Shown here piece after piece: positions 61,341-64,000 of a stretch of 64,000 nt of DNA. The translations under genes and the position numbers were made by a program. How positions within the stretch are numbered: the first letter of the stretch is position 1; the number at the start of each line of letters is the position of its first letter. The notes below the pieces were generated by a model. The model saw only the letters and a list, made by a program, of their open reading frames with translations. It had not been told where the DNA came from and did not search any database. Source of the DNA: Candidatus Yaniella excrementigallinarum (GTDB lineage Bacteria > Actinomycetota > Actinomycetes > Actinomycetales > Micrococcaceae); NCBI GenBank assembly GCA_019113675.1, contig DXHA01000097.1:1-64000 (forward strand), in the 5' to 3' direction.

Positions 61341-62450
61341 ATGGCTCATATTGACTATCCCGCAGAAATCGCAGATCTTCGACATACCTATGAATCGATC
61401 GCGGCCGTATCTGATGTTGAACAGATCCGCGCCGACATCGTCGAGCTTTCCAAAGAAGCTAGCGCACCCAATTTGTGGGATGACCCTGCTATCGGCCAAC
61501 AGGTTACCTCGGCGCTGTCTCGAAAAGAGCACGAACTGGAACGGTTGACCTCACTGCATGCGCGTATCGACGACCTTGAGGTCATGGCAGAACTTGCCCA
61601 GGAAGCTAATGACGCCGACCTGCACGCCGAAGCCGCCGAAGAGCTGAAACACATTTCCAAGGCTCTTAGCCAGTTGGAAACTGTCACATTACTCAGCGGT
61701 GAATATGACGAACGCGAAGCCGTCGTCACGATTCGTGCCGGTGCCGGGGGAGTAGATGCCGCAGACTTTACCGAAATGCTCATGCGCATGTATTTGCGTT
61801 GGGCCGAACATAATGGGTATCCCACCAAGGTTATGGATACCTCATATGCCGAGGAAGCAGGCCTGAAATCTGCCACGTTTGAGGTAAATGCGCCCTATGC
61901 TTTTGGCACCCTGTCCGTTGAAGCAGGTACACATCGACTAGTCCGGATTTCTCCATTTGATAACCAAGGACGTCGTCACACTTCCTTTGCCGCCGTTGAG
62001 GTGGTGCCGCTCATTGCCTCGGATGATTCGATTGAGATCCCGGATACGGACCTAAAAATCGATGTGTTCAGGTCCTCTGGTCCAGGGGGTCAGCACGTAA
62101 ACACTACCGACTCAGCGGTGCGCATGACGCACCTTCCGACCGGCATTGTAGTGTCGATGCAGAACGAAAAATCGCAGATCCAAAACCGCGCGGCTGCATT
62201 GCGGGTTTTACAGTCGCGATTGTTACTGCTTCGCAAAGAAGAAGAAGAAGCTAAGAAGAAAGAACTAGCCGGCGACGTCAAAGCGTCGTGGGGTGACCAG
62301 ATGCGTTCTTACGTGCTCAATCCATACCAGATGGTTAAAGACCTGCGGACCCACCATGAAGAAGGCAACCCGGATAAGGTCTTTAATGGCGAAATTAACG
62401 AGTTTATTGACGCCGGGATCCGGTGGCGCGCGGCTACACGACACGAGTAA
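61341..62450 (+). CDS. prfB: Peptide chain release factor 2
   Basis: [22 protein letters not shown]-type core, SPF tripeptide ([21 protein letters not shown]) and [18 protein letters not shown]. Confidence 0.97.
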   Translation: MAHIDYPAEIADLRHTYESIAAVSDVEQIRADIVELSKEASAPNLWDDPAIGQQVTSALSRKEHELERLTSLHARIDDLEVMAELAQEANDADLHAEAAEELKHISKALSQLETVTLLSGEYDEREAVVTIRAGAGGVDAADFTEMLMRMYLRWAEHNGYPTKVMDTSYAEEAGLKSATFEVNAPYAFGTLSVEAGTHRLVRISPFDNQGRRHTSFAAVEVVPLIASDDSIEIPDTDLKIDVFRSSGPGGQHVNTTDSAVRMTHLPTGIVVSMQNEKSQIQNRAAALRVLQSRLLLLRKEEEEAKKKELAGDVKASWGDQMRSYVLNPYQMVKDLRTHHEEGNPDKVFNGEINEFIDAGIRWRAATRHE

Positions 62451-62495
62451 CAGCCGAACCTAGTCAAGCTATTGTGGTGCTGACACACTAGAGAC

Positions 62496-62939
62496 ATGAC
62501 TGAAAAACGCATTGTACAAGCTAGTCGCGCTGTTAACGCTCCTGCTGCAGAAATTTTTGAATTCATTGCCGATCCGGCGCTTCAACCGACGTGGGACGGA
62601 AACGATAACCTTGCCGAGGCACCAACGGGTCAACGTATCACTGGCGTGGGGCAACAATTTGTTATGCACCTGACAAACGGGCAGTCACGAACTAATCATG
62701 TGGTCGAATTTGAAGAAGGTCGGCGAATAGCTTGGAATCCGGCGCCAACCGGGGAACAACCCCGCGGTCATCTTTTTCGGTGGGAACTGACCCCGGTCGA
62801 TGCACATACTACCGAGGTTAGGCATACTTACGACTGGACCCAATTGACCGACGCCTCCAGGTTTGAACGTGCTCGTTCTTACACTGAGGAGGCCCTCTTG
62901 AATTCAGTTAACCGACTTGCACTGAAGGCGGAAAAATAA
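62496..62939 (+). CDS. SRPBCC family protein
   Basis: ASRAVNAPAAEIFEFIADPALQPTWDGNDNL...GRRIAWNPAP...LTPVDAHTTEVRHTYDWT. Confidence 0.85.
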   Translation: MTEKRIVQASRAVNAPAAEIFEFIADPALQPTWDGNDNLAEAPTGQRITGVGQQFVMHLTNGQSRTNHVVEFEEGRRIAWNPAPTGEQPRGHLFRWELTPVDAHTTEVRHTYDWTQLTDASRFERARSYTEEALLNSVNRLALKAEK

Positions 62940-63017
62940 GGCTGTACGAGTGAATAGTCCAGCGATGGTTTGCGTTACAATGTGTGCAGTACCACGCTAG
63001 ACAATTTAGGAGTCATT

Positions 63018-64000
63018 GTGTCTGCTTCTTCTCCACGCGATGCAGTAATTATTGGCGGATCGCGCACCCCATTTGGTCGTCTACTTGGGGCACTTGCCGG
63101 GTATTCCGCTATCGATTTGGGCGCCCAAGCGATTAAGGGGGCTATTAGCTCTGCTGGTATCTCCGCCGATGCTGTGGATACCGTCATTATGGGACAAGTA
63201 ATTCAAGCTGGCGCAGGCCAAAACCCGGGGCGACAAGCTGCCCTCAACGCCGGCATTGGTCGCGATGTACACGGCATTACCATCAATAAAGTATGTCTCA
63301 GTGGTGCAAGTGCCGTCATTGATGCCAGCCGTATGATCGCACTGGGAGACGCTGATGTGGTCATCGCTGGCGGTCAAGAATCGATGACCAATGGGCCACA
63401 CCTGATGCCAGGCTCGCGTGCAGGGCATAAGTACGGTCCTGTAACCATGCTGGATGCCACGGATCATGATGCCCTCAAAGACCAAGACGGCGGAATTTCG
63501 ATGGGTGTCTTGACTGAACGGGGCAACCAAAAATTTGGTTTAGACCGTGATAGTCAAGATCATGTTGCTGCACTTTCGCACCAGCGTGCCATGGATGGCA
63601 ATGCAGCGCGCGCTGAGGAAATATCGCCGGTAGAAATTCCGCAACGTCGTGGCGAACCGGTTGTTGTCGACGCTGATGAAGGTGTGAGAGCGCAAACGAC
63701 CCAGGAGAGCTTAGCTGGTCTTCGTCCGGCCTTCGCCCCAGACGGTACGGTAACTGCCGGAAATTCTTCGCAACTATCTGACGGCGCTGCAGCGATTGTG
63801 GTGGTATCTCGTGAGTATGCTCAACAGCACGGTCATCAGATTTTGGCAACAGTAGCCGGATACGGACAGGTTGCCGGCCCACACGATGCCCAGTTACATT
63901 CGCAGCCAGCTAATGCCATCAAAGCTGCAACGAAACGCTCAGGGTGGGGCACCGACGAGCTTGATTTTCTTGAAATCAACGAGGCCTTCGGTGCCGTGGT
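63018..64000 (+). CDS. Acetyl-CoA C-acetyltransferase (thiolase), 3' truncated by the window edge
   Basis: Manual translation from GTG 63018: MSASSPRDAVIIGGSRTPFGRLLGALAGYSAIDLGAQAI...INKVCLSGASAVIDASRMI...DELDFLEINEAFGAVV. Not in the ORF track. Confidence 0.94.
   Translation, partial: MSASSPRDAVIIGGSRTPFGRLLGALAGYSAIDLGAQAIKGAISSAGISADAVDTVIMGQVIQAGAGQNPGRQAALNAGIGRDVHGITINKVCLSGASAVIDASRMIALGDADVVIAGGQESMTNGPHLMPGSRAGHKYGPVTMLDATDHDALKDQDGGISMGVLTERGNQKFGLDRDSQDHVAALSHQRAMDGNAARAEEISPVEIPQRRGEPVVVDADEGVRAQTTQESLAGLRPAFAPDGTVTAGNSSQLSDGAAAIVVVSREYAQQHGHQILATVAGYGQVAGPHDAQLHSQPANAIKAATKRSGWGTDELDFLEINEAFGAV

Noticed and set aside
1-64000. Searched by eye for CRISPR arrays, transposases, integrases, toxin-antitoxin and restriction-modification genes
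   Set aside because: No regularly spaced repeats or such gene families recognised; a dedicated tool could still find degenerate elements.

Overview
The window is about 64 kb of moderate-GC actinobacterial chromosome, most like Micrococcales/Micrococcaceae by protein similarity (my judgement; no search was run). It is gene-dense and largely syntenic housekeeping DNA. Left to right it carries: a uvrD2-like helicase (5' truncated), a ThiF-like protein, a YgjP-like metallopeptidase, a DUF2342 protein, an RND permease, a YlbL-like PDZ/Lon-type protease, UPF0182, initiator tRNA-fMet, ctaD, an HtrA-like protease, a PIG-L deacetylase, a sigma-like/RskA-like fusion, trmL, a J-domain protein, a cysteine desulfurase, mnmA, chorismate mutase, and a MetE-like protein. 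Next come a DUF58/MoxR/DUF4350/DUF4129 operon, mtrA-mtrB-lpqB, comF, hpf, secA, Rv3235-like and LysM proteins, a BldC-like regulator, SAF and CpaE-like proteins, a large NAD-glutamate dehydrogenase, pdtaS-like kinase, whiB1, and infC-rpmI-rplT-trmH. The right end has an FHA-FtsK/EssC-like ATPase divergent from a tad pilus operon, then prfB, an SRPBCC protein and a thiolase (3' truncated). No CRISPR array, prophage, transposase or defence island was recognised. Most notable: (1) a single ORF joining an ECF sigma-like module to an RskA-type anti-sigma module; (2) infC apparently starting at AUU behind a perfect Shine-Dalgarno, with an attenuator-like terminator in its leader; (3) a 12-bp palindrome joining the initiator-tRNA promoter to the tRNA 5' end; (4) an unannotated 50-aa membrane protein; (5) an orphan FHA-EssC-like ATPase with a degenerate second P-loop beside a tad operon whose small ORFs vary at the prepilin E+5 position; (6) a lone RND permease interrupting a conserved neighbourhood.
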